This document shows, piece after piece, positions 1-7,904 of a DNA stretch of 64,000 nt. The DNA comes from SKPS01 sp964469215 (GTDB taxonomy: Bacteria; Bacteroidota; Bacteroidia; Bacteroidales; SKPS01), in assembly GCA_964469215.1 (NCBI GenBank), contig CAYXYB010000010.1, positions 1-64,000 on the forward strand, given 5' to 3'. Made by a program: the position numbers and the translations under genes. Every line of letters begins with the position of its first letter. Positions within the stretch are counted from its first letter, which is position 1. The notes beneath the pieces were generated by a model. That model was not told the DNA's origin, made no database searches, and saw nothing but the letters and a program-made list of their open reading frames with translations.

Positions 1-277
1 GTTTACGATTGTTTTTAATCTTTGTTGCCTGTCCTAATTTCCTAGACCACCTCACTGAATAACAATAATTTAAACAATAATAAAAGCAAACTGTTCAACT
101 GTTAAATTTCTTTACATTCTATAGTTTGATATTAAGTTGTTGCTAAACAAATAGTTGAGCCACTACACAAGTTGAAAACATTTATCATAATCAGCATTAT
201 CGTGCATTTAACCTTTTTTTTAAAAGCCCGATTGCTTCTGAAGTAGTATCTTTGATGCCTTAAAACGGGCTTCTGAA

Positions 278-1132
278 GTGACATCTGTTAACAACATTCA
301 GGAAATTAAATCTCTGATCAGTCTTCTTGACGATCCGGATGAGCATATTATCTCTGCCATTAAGGACGAGATAATAAGAAGGGGTCCGGGTATTACCCCA
401 TGGCTTAAGGAGGCATTGAATACTTATAGCGACGGGTTGGTACAAAAACATCTAAAGGTTGTTATCCATAAGCTTCATGTTGTAAGTATAGTCCAGAAAC
501 TTGAGAAGTGGGTTGCGATGGGACAGGATAATCTTCTTCTGGGTGCATTAATCATTGCCAGATATCAGTATCCGGAGCTTAAAGAGGAAAATATTATCAG
601 GAGGCTTGGACATATAACACAGGACATATATCTGAGAATCAAGGATGACATGGCACCTGCTGAGAAAGTGAAGATTGTCAACGCTGTTTTGTATGATGAT
701 TATGAATTTTATGGTAATAAACGCGATTACCAAACTCCACAATGTTATTACCTTAATATGTTGTTTGATACCGGTAAAGGGAATCATTTATCGATTGGTA
801 TACTTTATATTCTCGTGGCACGCAGCCTGGGCATACCGATAGTAGGGGTTGACCTGCTTGATTACTTTTTCCTGGCATACCGTGAAAACGACAAGATGCT
901 TTTCTATCTCAATCCTTTCTCAAAAGGCAGTATGTTGACCCAAAGCGAACTTCTGTTCTTCCTTAAGCTTGCAGAAGTTGATATTAACCAACATCAGATT
1001 GAAGCTGCAGATAATCTTACTATCATCAGAAAACTAATTATAGGCCTGATGGAATCTTATTCAAAGCTTAATAAATCCGATAAGGTAGATGAGCTCAACA
1101 AGCTTCTGGAAATAGTTATCAGGAAAAGTTAA
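278..1132 (+). CDS. SirB1/transglutaminase-like (Transglut_core2) family protein
   Basis: A 284-residue cytosolic protein with no signal peptide or membrane segment. The N-terminal helical part (residues 5-95, opening with a LLDDPDEHI motif) and the later GILYILVARSLGIPIVGVD stretch are typical of the SirB1/Transglut_core2 family. The position that holds the nucleophilic cysteine in active transglutaminase-like enzymes appears to be His170 (GKGNHLSIG), and the usual histidine region reads DYFF, so the protein is probably not catalytic; this is an inference by eye. The start is GTG at 278: the frame is open back to 242, no ATG is available upstream, and the N-terminus then matches the family's usual beginning. 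It stands alone; the L28 gene follows 109 bp later with its own promoter. Its physiological role is unknown. Confidence 0.75.
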   Translation: MTSVNNIQEIKSLISLLDDPDEHIISAIKDEIIRRGPGITPWLKEALNTYSDGLVQKHLKVVIHKLHVVSIVQKLEKWVAMGQDNLLLGALIIARYQYPELKEENIIRRLGHITQDIYLRIKDDMAPAEKVKIVNAVLYDDYEFYGNKRDYQTPQCYYLNMLFDTGKGNHLSIGILYILVARSLGIPIVGVDLLDYFFLAYRENDKMLFYLNPFSKGSMLTQSELLFFLKLAEVDINQHQIEAADNLTIIRKLIIGLMESYSKLNKSDKVDELNKLLEIVIRKS

Positions 1133-1174
1133 AAAACCAGAAGGTTCATGGATTTAAAAAAAACAGCATTTTCA

Positions 1175-1204
1175 TTGTTGTTTTAAAAAATATTCCGATC
1201 TTTG
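1175..1204 (+). promoter_or_regulatory. Candidate Bacteroidota promoter for rpmB
   Basis: TTG triplets lie at 1175-1177 and 1178-1180, and GATCTTTG at 1197-1204 differs from the Bacteroidota -7 consensus TAnnTTTG at one position. The 16-19 bp spacing is close to the usual value, and the box sits 37 bp before the L28 start codon. Confidence 0.5.
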
Positions 1205-1241
1205 CACCCCGAAATTTATAAACCTTTAAATATTGCACGAG

Positions 1242-1481
1242 ATGTCAAGAGTTTGTCAATTAACAGGTAAGAGTGTAATAACCGGTAATCACGTTTCACA
1301 TTCAAACCACAGAACAAGAAGAAGGTTTCTTCCCAATCTGCAGATAAAAAAATTTTATATCCCTGAGGAAGACAGATATATTACTCTGAGGGTGTCAACT
1401 CATGCAATACGTATGGTTACCAAGAAAGGGATCACAGCCATGTTGAAAGAGGCTTATGAGAAAGGATTTTTAAACAGATAG
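1242..1481 (+). CDS. rpmB: 50S ribosomal protein L28 (bL28)
   Basis: A 79-residue basic protein that is part of the large ribosomal subunit. The N-terminus MSRVCQLTGK and the following GNHVSHSNHRTRRRF are the hallmark of bL28, and the length is normal. An in-frame TTG at 1233 would add three residues, but the ATG at 1242 gives the canonical N-terminus and is preferred. In many Bacteroidota, L28 is followed by L33 (rpmG) and a small DUF4295 gene; here a strong terminator-like hairpin follows 24 bp after the stop and the next gene is hydE, so L28 seems to be monocistronic. Confidence 0.97.
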   Translation: MSRVCQLTGKSVITGNHVSHSNHRTRRRFLPNLQIKKFYIPEEDRYITLRVSTHAIRMVTKKGITAMLKEAYEKGFLNR

Positions 1482-1504
1482 GTTTTATACCGGTTAATTT
1501 ACAT

Positions 1505-1539
1505 AAAAGAGGGTGTCTTAAAAGTTACCCTCTTTTTTT
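1505..1539 (+). terminator. Rho-independent terminator after rpmB
   Basis: AAAAGAGGGT (1505-1514) pairs perfectly with ACCCTCTTTT (1527-1536) across a 12-nt loop, and the 3' arm runs into a T tract. The strong GC core and T run make this the clearest terminator in the window; it separates rpmB from hydE. Confidence 0.85.
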
Positions 1540-1616
1540 ATAGCCTCTCCGCCACTGCGCATTTACAACCGGAACAAAAATTTCCTAATATTGTTTATCG
1601 TTAAACGAAAGTTAAA

Positions 1617-2696
1617 ATGGACTTTAAAACCCTCCTTAACAAAGATGAATTTTCACGCGATGACCTGGTCTCTCTTCTTCAGGCTGATGAAAAACAACGT
1701 CAGGTGTTGTACAGTCATGCTTTCGAGGTAAAAGAAAGTGTGATTGGCCGGAAGGTTTATTTCAGGGGTCTTATAGAGTTCAGCAATATCTGCTCAAAAA
1801 ATTGCTATTATTGTGGAATAAGGAGGGGAAACAAAAAGGTTGAAAGGTATTATCTCAGTGAGGAAGAGGTTCTCGAAGCTGCAATATATGCTTACAAGGA
1901 GAAATTTGCTTCTCTGGTAATCCAGGCTGGTGAGCGGTCCGATAAAAACCATGTTGACACAATAACTTCCCTGCTCAGAAAGATACACCAGAAAACAAGC
2001 GGTGAGATGCACATCACCCTGTCACTTGGGGAGCAGAGTGAAGAGACATACCGGCGTTGGTTTGAAGCCGGTGCCCACCGGTATCTTTTAAGAATTGAAG
2101 AATCTGATGAAGGATTATACAGGAGGCTGCATCCTGAAGATCGTTTACACGATTTCACCACTCGCAGGGAGTGCCTCTTAACATTGAAAAAAATTGGCTA
2201 TCAGGTAGGTACCGGTGTAATGATCGGGCTTCCATTTCAGACAATTACCAATCTTGCTGATGATCTTCTGTTTTTTAAAAAGATGGAAATCGATATGGCA
2301 GGTATGGGGCCTTATATTGAACACGAGGAGACCCCAATGTGGGAATATCGTCATGTTTTATTGCCTAGAATAGAGCGTTTTAATCTCACGATGAAAATGA
2401 TAGCCATTCTCAGAATATTAATGCCCGACATAAATATTGCCGCCACAACAGCGATGCAGGCAATTGACCCCATTGGGCGTGAAAAAGCACTGAAAGTCGG
2501 GGCAAATGTTATTATGCCAAACCTCACCCCGGTGAAGTACCGCGAAGGGTACCTTCTTTATGATGACAAACCCTGCCTTGATGAAGAAGCAGATGAATGC
2601 AAAAACTGTCTTGAAGAGAGGATCAAACTGACAGGTGATGATATAGCCTATGGTGAATGGGGGGATTCACTTCGTTTCAGAAGAAGAATCAAGTGA
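1617..2696 (+). CDS. hydE: [FeFe]-hydrogenase maturation radical SAM enzyme HydE
   Basis: A 359-residue radical SAM protein. HydE acts with HydF and HydG to build the H-cluster of [FeFe]-hydrogenase; its product feeds the dithiomethylamine-bridged diiron site. The radical SAM cluster motif CX3CX2C is Cys59, Cys63 and Cys66 (FSNICSKNCYYCGIRR). A second CX7CX2C motif near the C-terminus (Cys320, Cys328, Cys331) matches the accessory cluster site described in some HydE proteins. SAM-binding and barrel segments such as GTGVMIGLPFQT and GMGPYIEHEETP are present. Length is normal. The start ATG at 1617 fits the family. No hydF, hydG or hydrogenase gene lies in the window. BioB or PylB-like relatives are less likely given the N-terminal DLVSLL and YYCGIRRGN motifs. 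The 3' end overlaps the convergent AcpH-like gene by 30 bp. Confidence 0.93.
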   Translation: MDFKTLLNKDEFSRDDLVSLLQADEKQRQVLYSHAFEVKESVIGRKVYFRGLIEFSNICSKNCYYCGIRRGNKKVERYYLSEEEVLEAAIYAYKEKFASLVIQAGERSDKNHVDTITSLLRKIHQKTSGEMHITLSLGEQSEETYRRWFEAGAHRYLLRIEESDEGLYRRLHPEDRLHDFTTRRECLLTLKKIGYQVGTGVMIGLPFQTITNLADDLLFFKKMEIDMAGMGPYIEHEETPMWEYRHVLLPRIERFNLTMKMIAILRILMPDINIAATTAMQAIDPIGREKALKVGANVIMPNLTPVKYREGYLLYDDKPCLDEEADECKNCLEERIKLTGDDIAYGEWGDSLRFRRRIK

Positions 2697-3359
2697 TTTT
2701 CTACCAAGAAGTTGCATTATCCGCATGGTGCGTTTTTTTCTTCTCATTTTCGCAGTCAGTTTCACTGGTGTGGCATCCAGGTCAAATATTCTTTTATTGG
2801 AAAAAAAAACAAGATCAGGAAAGAAATCTGAAAAATCCTTTTCGAGCTGGCCATAATGTTTTTTAATGTCAACAACTGCATTTTCCAGTCCGGGGTTGTA
2901 TTTAGCCCTTCTTGAGATTCCTGTAAAGCTCTTCTCAAGCCCCTCAAGGTGAGCATAAGCAGTTAACCAGTTATCCATTATTATATTTGGAAGCAGACTT
3001 TTGGTTCTCTGTGGCAGGATATTGTAGTTTCTCAGCAGGACCGAGTAACAATAGCCTGTAAACTCTTCAAGCGATTGTTTGTGATATTGATTCCAATGCC
3101 TGGCCAAAAAATGGTCATATACCATATCCACAACAACACCTGCATATTTGTGGTATGTTGAATATAACAGGTTGCAACTCCGGTTGAAAACCGGGTGCTG
3201 GTCGGTGTAATAGTCTATGTCTCTGTGCAAATTAATGCCTTTTATGACATCAGCCGGAAAACTGGCTGGATGCTTCCCTTTGATATGGTCGGCAATGAAA
3301 TTGCCTATCAAAAGGTAATCGTTATCACCTGAGAGGTATGCGTGAGCAAGCAGGTTCAT
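2667..3359 (-). CDS. acpH: Acyl-carrier-protein phosphodiesterase family protein (AcpH/DUF479)
   Basis: A 230-residue protein of the AcpH family, which in E. coli removes the 4'-phosphopantetheine arm from holo-acyl carrier protein using a metal centre of the HD-like fold. The opening MNLLAHAYLSGDNDYLLIGN, the FIADHIKG motif, the LHRDIDYYTDQHP segment and YDHFLARHW carry the conserved Asp and His residues expected for metal binding. It is longer than the usual ~190 residues because of a basic C-terminal tail (KMRRKKRTMRIMQ). The tail runs antisense into the last 30 bp of hydE. The gene is divergent from iorA across a 92-bp interval with symmetric promoter boxes. Whether it acts on ACP in this organism is inferred from family membership only. 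Confidence 0.85.
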   Translation of the reverse strand: MNLLAHAYLSGDNDYLLIGNFIADHIKGKHPASFPADVIKGINLHRDIDYYTDQHPVFNRSCNLLYSTYHKYAGVVVDMVYDHFLARHWNQYHKQSLEEFTGYCYSVLLRNYNILPQRTKSLLPNIIMDNWLTAYAHLEGLEKSFTGISRRAKYNPGLENAVVDIKKHYGQLEKDFSDFFPDLVFFSNKRIFDLDATPVKLTAKMRRKKRTMRIMQLLGRKSLDSSSETK

Positions 3360-3372
3360 CGTATTAATTCTG

Positions 3373-3406
3373 TTGCAGGATATTCAAAAATATATTTCTA
3401 TTTTTG
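3373..3406 (+). promoter_or_regulatory. Divergent promoter boxes between acpH-like gene and iorA
   Basis: TATTTTTG at 3399-3406 is a perfect TAnnTTTG -7 box facing iorA, with a TTG at 3373-3375. On the other strand, CAAAAATA at 3385-3392 is its exact reverse complement and would be the -7 box for the acpH-like gene. The two boxes form an inverted repeat separated by 6 bp, so only one polymerase could probably occupy the site at a time. This is an inference from consensus matching. Confidence 0.5.
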
Positions 3407-3451
3407 CATTGAAAGCAGGAGTAAAAACGAACAAACAAATATAAGTATTAT

Positions 3452-5065
3452 ATGCAAAAACTAATGTTATTGGGAGCTGAGGCGATTGGGCAGGCGGCTA
3501 TAGATTCTGGTATTTCAGGTATCTTTGCATATCCCGGCACGCCATCCACTGAGATTACGGAGTATGTGCAGCACTCCAGGGAAGCTGCTGAGAAAGAGAT
3601 AAGGTCAAACTGGTCTGCAAATGAAAAGACTGCCATGGAGGCATCCATCGGGATGTCGTATGCAGGTAGGCGTAGTATGGTATGTATGAAACATGTCGGG
3701 CTTAATGTAGCTGCGGATCCATTTATCAACTCTGCAATAACCGGTGCCAACGGAGGGATGGTAATTGTTGCTGCCGATGATCCTTCAATGCACTCATCAC
3801 AAAACGAGCAGGATTCACGTTTCTTCGGAAAGTTTGCCTTCACTCCTATACTGGAGCCTTCGAACCAGCAGGAAGCATACGACATGGTACATTATGGATT
3901 TGATATCTCAGAGAGATACCGTATTCCTGTTATGTTGCGGATTACAACCCGCCTTGCACATTCCCGCTCCGGTATTGTCAGGAGGCCTTCAAGGGCTCAG
4001 AATGAAATAAAACTGCCCGAAAACCTCCGTCAGTTTGTTTTGCTTCCTGCAATTGCCAGAAAACAATACCGTAAGTTGCTCGATAACCAGGTATTATTTC
4101 TGAAGGAGGCCATGGAAAGTGGTTTTAATCAACATATCGATGGAGAAGATAAGAGTCTGGGTATCATTGCATGTGGGTTAGCCTATAACTATTTGATGGA
4201 AAACTATCCGGGACGAAAGGTTCCATATCCTGTCCTTAAGCTTTCACAATATCCTGTGCCTGAGAATATGGTTAGGCAGCTATATGAAAGCTGTGATTCC
4301 ATTCTGGTTTTGGAAGATGGTTACCCGATTGTTGAGGAGTTGCTGAAAGGCTTGCTTGCTTTAGGAAAACCAATAAGAGGGCGGCTCGACGGAACTATTC
4401 CCCGTACCGGAGAGCTGAACCCAAACATTGTTGCAGTAAGCCTTGGAATGGAAAATATTATTGGGGATGCCATACCCGGGATGGTGGCTCCACGTCCGCC
4501 AAGCCTCTGCAACGGATGCCCGCATATTGATTCATACAATGCAATGAATGAGGCTCTTTCGAAATGGGCAAAAGGTAGGGTGTTCTCTGATATCGGATGT
4601 TATACCCTTGGTGCCCTTGCCCCTTACGAGGCTATTAACTCTTGTGTAGACATGGGTGCTTCGATAACAATGGCAAAGGGTGCTGCCGACGCCGGCCTCT
4701 TCCCTTCCGTGGCTGTTATTGGTGACTCTACTTTTACCCATTCGGGTATAACCGGTTTGCTTGACGCAGTTAATGACAACAGCCCGATAACAGTAATAAT
4801 ACTCGATAATGCAACAACTGCAATGACCGGTGGACAAACATCTTCGGCATTAAACAGAATCGAGGATATTTGTAAAGGTGTTGGCGTACATCCTGATCAC
4901 ATAAAAGTCCTGAAACCTCTGCGCAAAAACCATGAAGAAAATGTTCTGGTCTTTAAAGAAGAACTGGAATATCAAGGAGTTTCCGTTATTATTCCAAGGA
5001 GGGAATGTATCCAGACTTTGAATAAACGCATGAGGGCAAAGTTTGCACAGAAACAGAAAAATTAA
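3452..5065 (+). CDS. iorA: Indolepyruvate:ferredoxin oxidoreductase, alpha subunit
   Basis: A 537-residue thiamine-diphosphate enzyme subunit. With IorB it oxidatively decarboxylates aryl pyruvates such as indolepyruvate to aryl-acetyl-CoA with reduction of ferredoxin, in aromatic amino acid fermentation, or the reverse. The N-terminal pyrimidine-binding domain contains GIFAYPGTPSTEI; the central part has the CNGCPH motif (Cys353, Cys356); the ThDP/Mg site is the GDS motif at residues 424-426 followed by the IILDN segment near 450. The protein ends shortly after this domain and has no C-terminal CX2CX2C ferredoxin-like cluster domain, which archaeal IorA proteins carry. iorB follows after 117 bp containing a heptanucleotide tandem repeat. 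The start ATG at 3452 is preceded by a good -7 box at 3399-3406. Confidence 0.93.
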   Translation: MQKLMLLGAEAIGQAAIDSGISGIFAYPGTPSTEITEYVQHSREAAEKEIRSNWSANEKTAMEASIGMSYAGRRSMVCMKHVGLNVAADPFINSAITGANGGMVIVAADDPSMHSSQNEQDSRFFGKFAFTPILEPSNQQEAYDMVHYGFDISERYRIPVMLRITTRLAHSRSGIVRRPSRAQNEIKLPENLRQFVLLPAIARKQYRKLLDNQVLFLKEAMESGFNQHIDGEDKSLGIIACGLAYNYLMENYPGRKVPYPVLKLSQYPVPENMVRQLYESCDSILVLEDGYPIVEELLKGLLALGKPIRGRLDGTIPRTGELNPNIVAVSLGMENIIGDAIPGMVAPRPPSLCNGCPHIDSYNAMNEALSKWAKGRVFSDIGCYTLGALAPYEAINSCVDMGASITMAKGAADAGLFPSVAVIGDSTFTHSGITGLLDAVNDNSPITVIILDNATTAMTGGQTSSALNRIEDICKGVGVHPDHIKVLKPLRKNHEENVLVFKEELEYQGVSVIIPRRECIQTLNKRMRAKFAQKQKN

Positions 5066-5091
5066 TTGTTAATGATTAATTGTTAATAGTC

Positions 5092-5147
5092 AATTGTTAA
5101 TTGTTAATTGTTAATTGTTAATTGTTAATTGTTAATTGTTAATTGTT
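5092..5147. repeat. Heptanucleotide tandem repeat (AATTGTT)8 between iorA and iorB
   Basis: Eight perfect consecutive copies of AATTGTT occupy 5092-5147, preceded by degenerate copies from about 5063. The tract fills most of the 117-bp gap and ends 35 bp before the iorB start codon. The reverse complement of the same heptamer occurs upstream of the thiol peroxidase gene at 14443-14456. A run like this can change length by slippage and alter the spacing in the iorA-iorB leader. Confidence 0.95.
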
Positions 5148-5182
5148 AATGGATTACGGGAAAACAAAATAATAATATAAAA

Positions 5183-5767
5183 ATGAAAAAGGATATAATA
5201 CTTGCAGGTGTCGGTGGACAAGGGATACTCTCCATTGCGGCAACAATAGGTATGGCAGCAGTAAACCACGGACTTTATCTCAAACAGGCTGAGGTTCATG
5301 GTATGAGTCAGCGTGGTGGTGATGTGCAGTCGCATCTCAGGCTTTCAGACAGAGAGATTGCTTCTGATCTGATACCCGAAGGGAAAGCAGATATGATTTT
5401 ATCTGTTGAACCTATGGAATCATTGAGGTATCTGCCTTACCTCTCTTCTGACAGCTGGTTGATAACAAACTCTAATCCTTTCATAAACATTCCGGAGTAT
5501 CCTGATATTAGTGTGATAATTGAAGAAATCAGGAAGTTGAAGAATCATATTATCGTAGATGCTGATACGATAGCCAAAGAGCTGGGAAGTGTCAAGGCTG
5601 CAAACATGGTTATGCTTGGTGCTGCTTCTCCATTTCTCGACATGGAATATTCATGGCTGGAGGAATCTGTTCGCGGATTGTTTGGGAAAAAAGGTGAAGA
5701 TGTAGTTAACTTTAACCTCGAAGCTTTAAGAGCAGGCCTGAAGGCCGGCGAGAAATATCTTTTATAG
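5183..5767 (+). CDS. iorB: Indolepyruvate:ferredoxin oxidoreductase, beta subunit
   Basis: A 194-residue protein of the pyruvate-ferredoxin-oxidoreductase gamma-type (POR) domain family, partner of IorA. The opening IILAGVGGQGILSIA is the signature of this domain, followed by EVHGMSQRGGDV, which is conserved in IorB and related 2-oxoacid oxidoreductase subunits. Length is normal. It lies downstream of iorA on the same strand with a repeat-filled spacer, and 14 bp before a secreted SH3-like gene that may share the transcript. No ferredoxin gene is adjacent. The ATG at 5183 gives the canonical N-terminus. Confidence 0.92.
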   Translation: MKKDIILAGVGGQGILSIAATIGMAAVNHGLYLKQAEVHGMSQRGGDVQSHLRLSDREIASDLIPEGKADMILSVEPMESLRYLPYLSSDSWLITNSNPFINIPEYPDISVIIEEIRKLKNHIIVDADTIAKELGSVKAANMVMLGAASPFLDMEYSWLEESVRGLFGKKGEDVVNFNLEALRAGLKAGEKYLL

Positions 5768-5781
5768 AATATTTAACTGCC

Positions 5782-6648
5782 ATGTACACCATAAAGGTGT
5801 TGATGCTTTTTATCGTCTCAGTGCTCTCCTGCACAGGGTTGTTTGGGCAGTACGATTATTTTGTTTATGAGAACGGAAGGTTCCAGACCCAGATGCAGGT
5901 ATATGTGTTTACTGAAAAAACCGCACTTAAAGTTAAACCTTCGGTCGATGCTGCCGATGTAGTGAGCATCGCCCATTGCGACAAATTATTGATCGTAAGC
6001 AATACCATGGTTGAAAATGCCCAAACCGGTGTGATACAATATTGGTATCAGGCTGAATACACCAACGATTCGGGAAAAGTATTTTCTGGTTATATCAACG
6101 GCCATGATCTTGCCATTGCTGCCATCCAGTTCCAGATAGATTACAGGAGGGATTTTCTTCTGTTTCGGATCAGCGGTTTCAATCCTTCGGAACCATATAC
6201 AATAACTGCCAAAGTGGTAAGAAACGGTGAGGTTTTACAAACTATAAGGGCGCCTTTTATTGATTTTCATCAAAACCAACCTCAACCAGATTATTCCATA
6301 TCAGCTCTAAAAAACGTCCAGACCCGCATCGATGAGAAGTCAGAGATTGCCGAATTATCTTTTTTTCACAACAGAAGTGAGTTTCCGGCGGGCACAGCCT
6401 ATTTTATCTGGAATGGTGAAAATCTTGCGAGAATTTGTGAAACGATGACCATTTCAGAGCCGGAACTTTTTGAATACGACTCCTGGGTGGTTTATCCCGG
6501 GCGCGAAGGTGTAAAACCCGGAAACATTATGTTTGTGGAGTCGATAAAAGAGTATGATGAAACCAGCGGTCAGTATGTTGCTGTATCACGTATAGTCACA
6601 ACTTACATCTGGGATGGCATTAAAATATCCGTACTGAAAGAAGAATAA
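5782..6648 (+). CDS. Secreted protein with an SH3-like domain, function unknown
   Basis: A 288-residue exported protein. Residues 1-22 form a signal peptide (VLMLFIVSVLSCTGLFGQ); a cysteine lies inside, but the surrounding residues do not make a convincing lipobox. Residues about 35-110 resemble a bacterial SH3-like domain: a TALKVKPSVDAADVVS strand, a KLLIVSNT strand and a closing GYINGHDLA motif are the usual SH3b pattern. The rest (110-288) is beta-rich with no recognised family. It lies 14 bp after iorB and ends 28 bp before the convergent PP2C gene. SH3b domains often bind peptidoglycan or peptides, but no partner can be named here. Confidence 0.6.
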   Translation: MYTIKVLMLFIVSVLSCTGLFGQYDYFVYENGRFQTQMQVYVFTEKTALKVKPSVDAADVVSIAHCDKLLIVSNTMVENAQTGVIQYWYQAEYTNDSGKVFSGYINGHDLAIAAIQFQIDYRRDFLLFRISGFNPSEPYTITAKVVRNGEVLQTIRAPFIDFHQNQPQPDYSISALKNVQTRIDEKSEIAELSFFHNRSEFPAGTAYFIWNGENLARICETMTISEPELFEYDSWVVYPGREGVKPGNIMFVESIKEYDETSGQYVAVSRIVTTYIWDGIKISVLKEE

Positions 6649-6680
6649 TTTCACTCACACTTTCACACTTTCACACTCAC
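6649..6680. repeat. TTTCACAC short repeat in convergent intergenic gap
   Basis: TTTCACAC is repeated exactly at 6661-6668 and 6669-6676, with degenerate flanking copies from 6649. It fills the gap between two convergent genes. No convincing terminator hairpin was found there. Confidence 0.7.
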
Positions 6681-7873
6681 TTACTCCCAATATATTGCAG
6701 GCAGAGCATTGTGATATCATCCGACTGGGGAAAGCCGGATGAAAATATTTCGATGTCCTTAACAACACACTCTATGAGTTCTTTGCAAACATCTGCTGCA
6801 GGAATACCGAATAATTTTTCAAGCCTTTGCTCTCCATAAACCTCTTCAGATTTATTAAAGGCTTCAGTAACTCCATCGGTATAAAGAAGAACTGAACCCT
6901 CTTTTTCCAGAATAGTTTTCCCGGGTTTAAATGTAAGATCTTCAAAAACACCCAGCACGGTATTCCCAAGCGACGAGATAATTCTGTATTCTCCCGATTT
7001 GTTTATAATGTAGGGAGGATTATGGCCTGCGTTGGCATATTCCATCTCACCTGTCTTCATGTCGATAATTCCATAAAAAACTGTCACAAACATACCGGAG
7101 ACACTTTCGTTGCAAAGCAGGTTGTTGGCAAAGCCGAGACATTCGGCTGGTGACATCCCTTTCAAACCTGTTGCTTTGATAAGTGTGCGGCTTACTGCCA
7201 TGAATATTGCTGCAGGAATCCCTTTTCCGGAAACATCCCCAATTACAATTCCAAGCCGGTCATTATCTATCATAAAAAAATCGTAGAAATCACCACCAAC
7301 TTCCCTTGCAGGTACCATGGTAGCAAAAATATCGAAGTCTTTCCTTTCAGGAAAGGGAGGGAACGTTTGCGGAAGAATACCCTGCTGTATCTCTCTTGCG
7401 ACATTGAGGTCGCACTGGATGGAGATCAGTTCATTGTGTTCACGGATTGCTTTTCGTTGATTTAAGATCTCTTCCAAAGTTTTGTTGATTGTGATTTCAA
7501 GATCTTCGAAATTTATCGGTTTGGTAAGGAAATCAAATGCGCCTCTGTTCATCGCTGTGCGTATGTTATCCATATCACCGTATGCAGACACAACCACCGT
7601 TTTCAGGGATGGGCTCTTAAGCTCCTTAAGTTTGAGAAGTAGGGTAAGCCCGTCCATTTCCGGCATGTTGATATCTGTAAGAATTATTCCTATATCAGGA
7701 TATTCAATCAGCTTTGCAAGGGCTTCAAGACCGTTATGTGCAAATACAAAATCGAATTCACCACTGCGTATTTTCCGCCTGAATCTTTGTCTGATGAGTG
7801 GTTCAAGATCCACTTCATCATCAACTACCATGATCTTTATATTATAATTGCTGTTTTGAATAGTATCCATCAT
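6677..7873 (-). CDS. Response regulator with PP2C/SpoIIE-type serine phosphatase output
   Basis: A 398-residue cytosolic protein. Residues 12-125 are a receiver domain: acidic residues near the start (VVDDE), the phospho-acceptor Asp67 (LTDINMPEMDG), Ser96 and Lys118 (FLTKPI) are all in place. A coiled-coil linker (about 125-165) leads to a RsbU/SpoIIE-like PP2C phosphatase domain (about 170-395) with metal-site motifs EVGGDFYDF and IGDVSGKGIPAA, and a later LLYTDGVTEA motif. Such proteins dephosphorylate STAS-domain antagonists. It is the last gene of the signalling operon, 31 bp after the histidine kinase, which is its likely phospho-donor. The STAS protein and kinase in the same operon are its likely substrate and opponent; this is inferred from context. 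Confidence 0.92.
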   Translation of the reverse strand: MMDTIQNSNYNIKIMVVDDEVDLEPLIRQRFRRKIRSGEFDFVFAHNGLEALAKLIEYPDIGIILTDINMPEMDGLTLLLKLKELKSPSLKTVVVSAYGDMDNIRTAMNRGAFDFLTKPINFEDLEITINKTLEEILNQRKAIREHNELISIQCDLNVAREIQQGILPQTFPPFPERKDFDIFATMVPAREVGGDFYDFFMIDNDRLGIVIGDVSGKGIPAAIFMAVSRTLIKATGLKGMSPAECLGFANNLLCNESVSGMFVTVFYGIIDMKTGEMEYANAGHNPPYIINKSGEYRIISSLGNTVLGVFEDLTFKPGKTILEKEGSVLLYTDGVTEAFNKSEEVYGEQRLEKLFGIPAADVCKELIECVVKDIEIFSSGFPQSDDITMLCLQYIGSK

Positions 7874-7904
7874 ATATTATTTTTAATCAGACATGTCTGT
7901 TTTA

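Noticed and set aside
1..277. Possible gene or RNA at the left edge
   Set aside because: AT-rich, no frame with family features and no convincing RNA structure or promoter; only a leader for the gene at 278 seems likely.
2650..2866. Two short plus-strand frames at the hydE/acpH junction
   Set aside because: They lie antisense to the well-supported AcpH-like gene and their translations show no family features.
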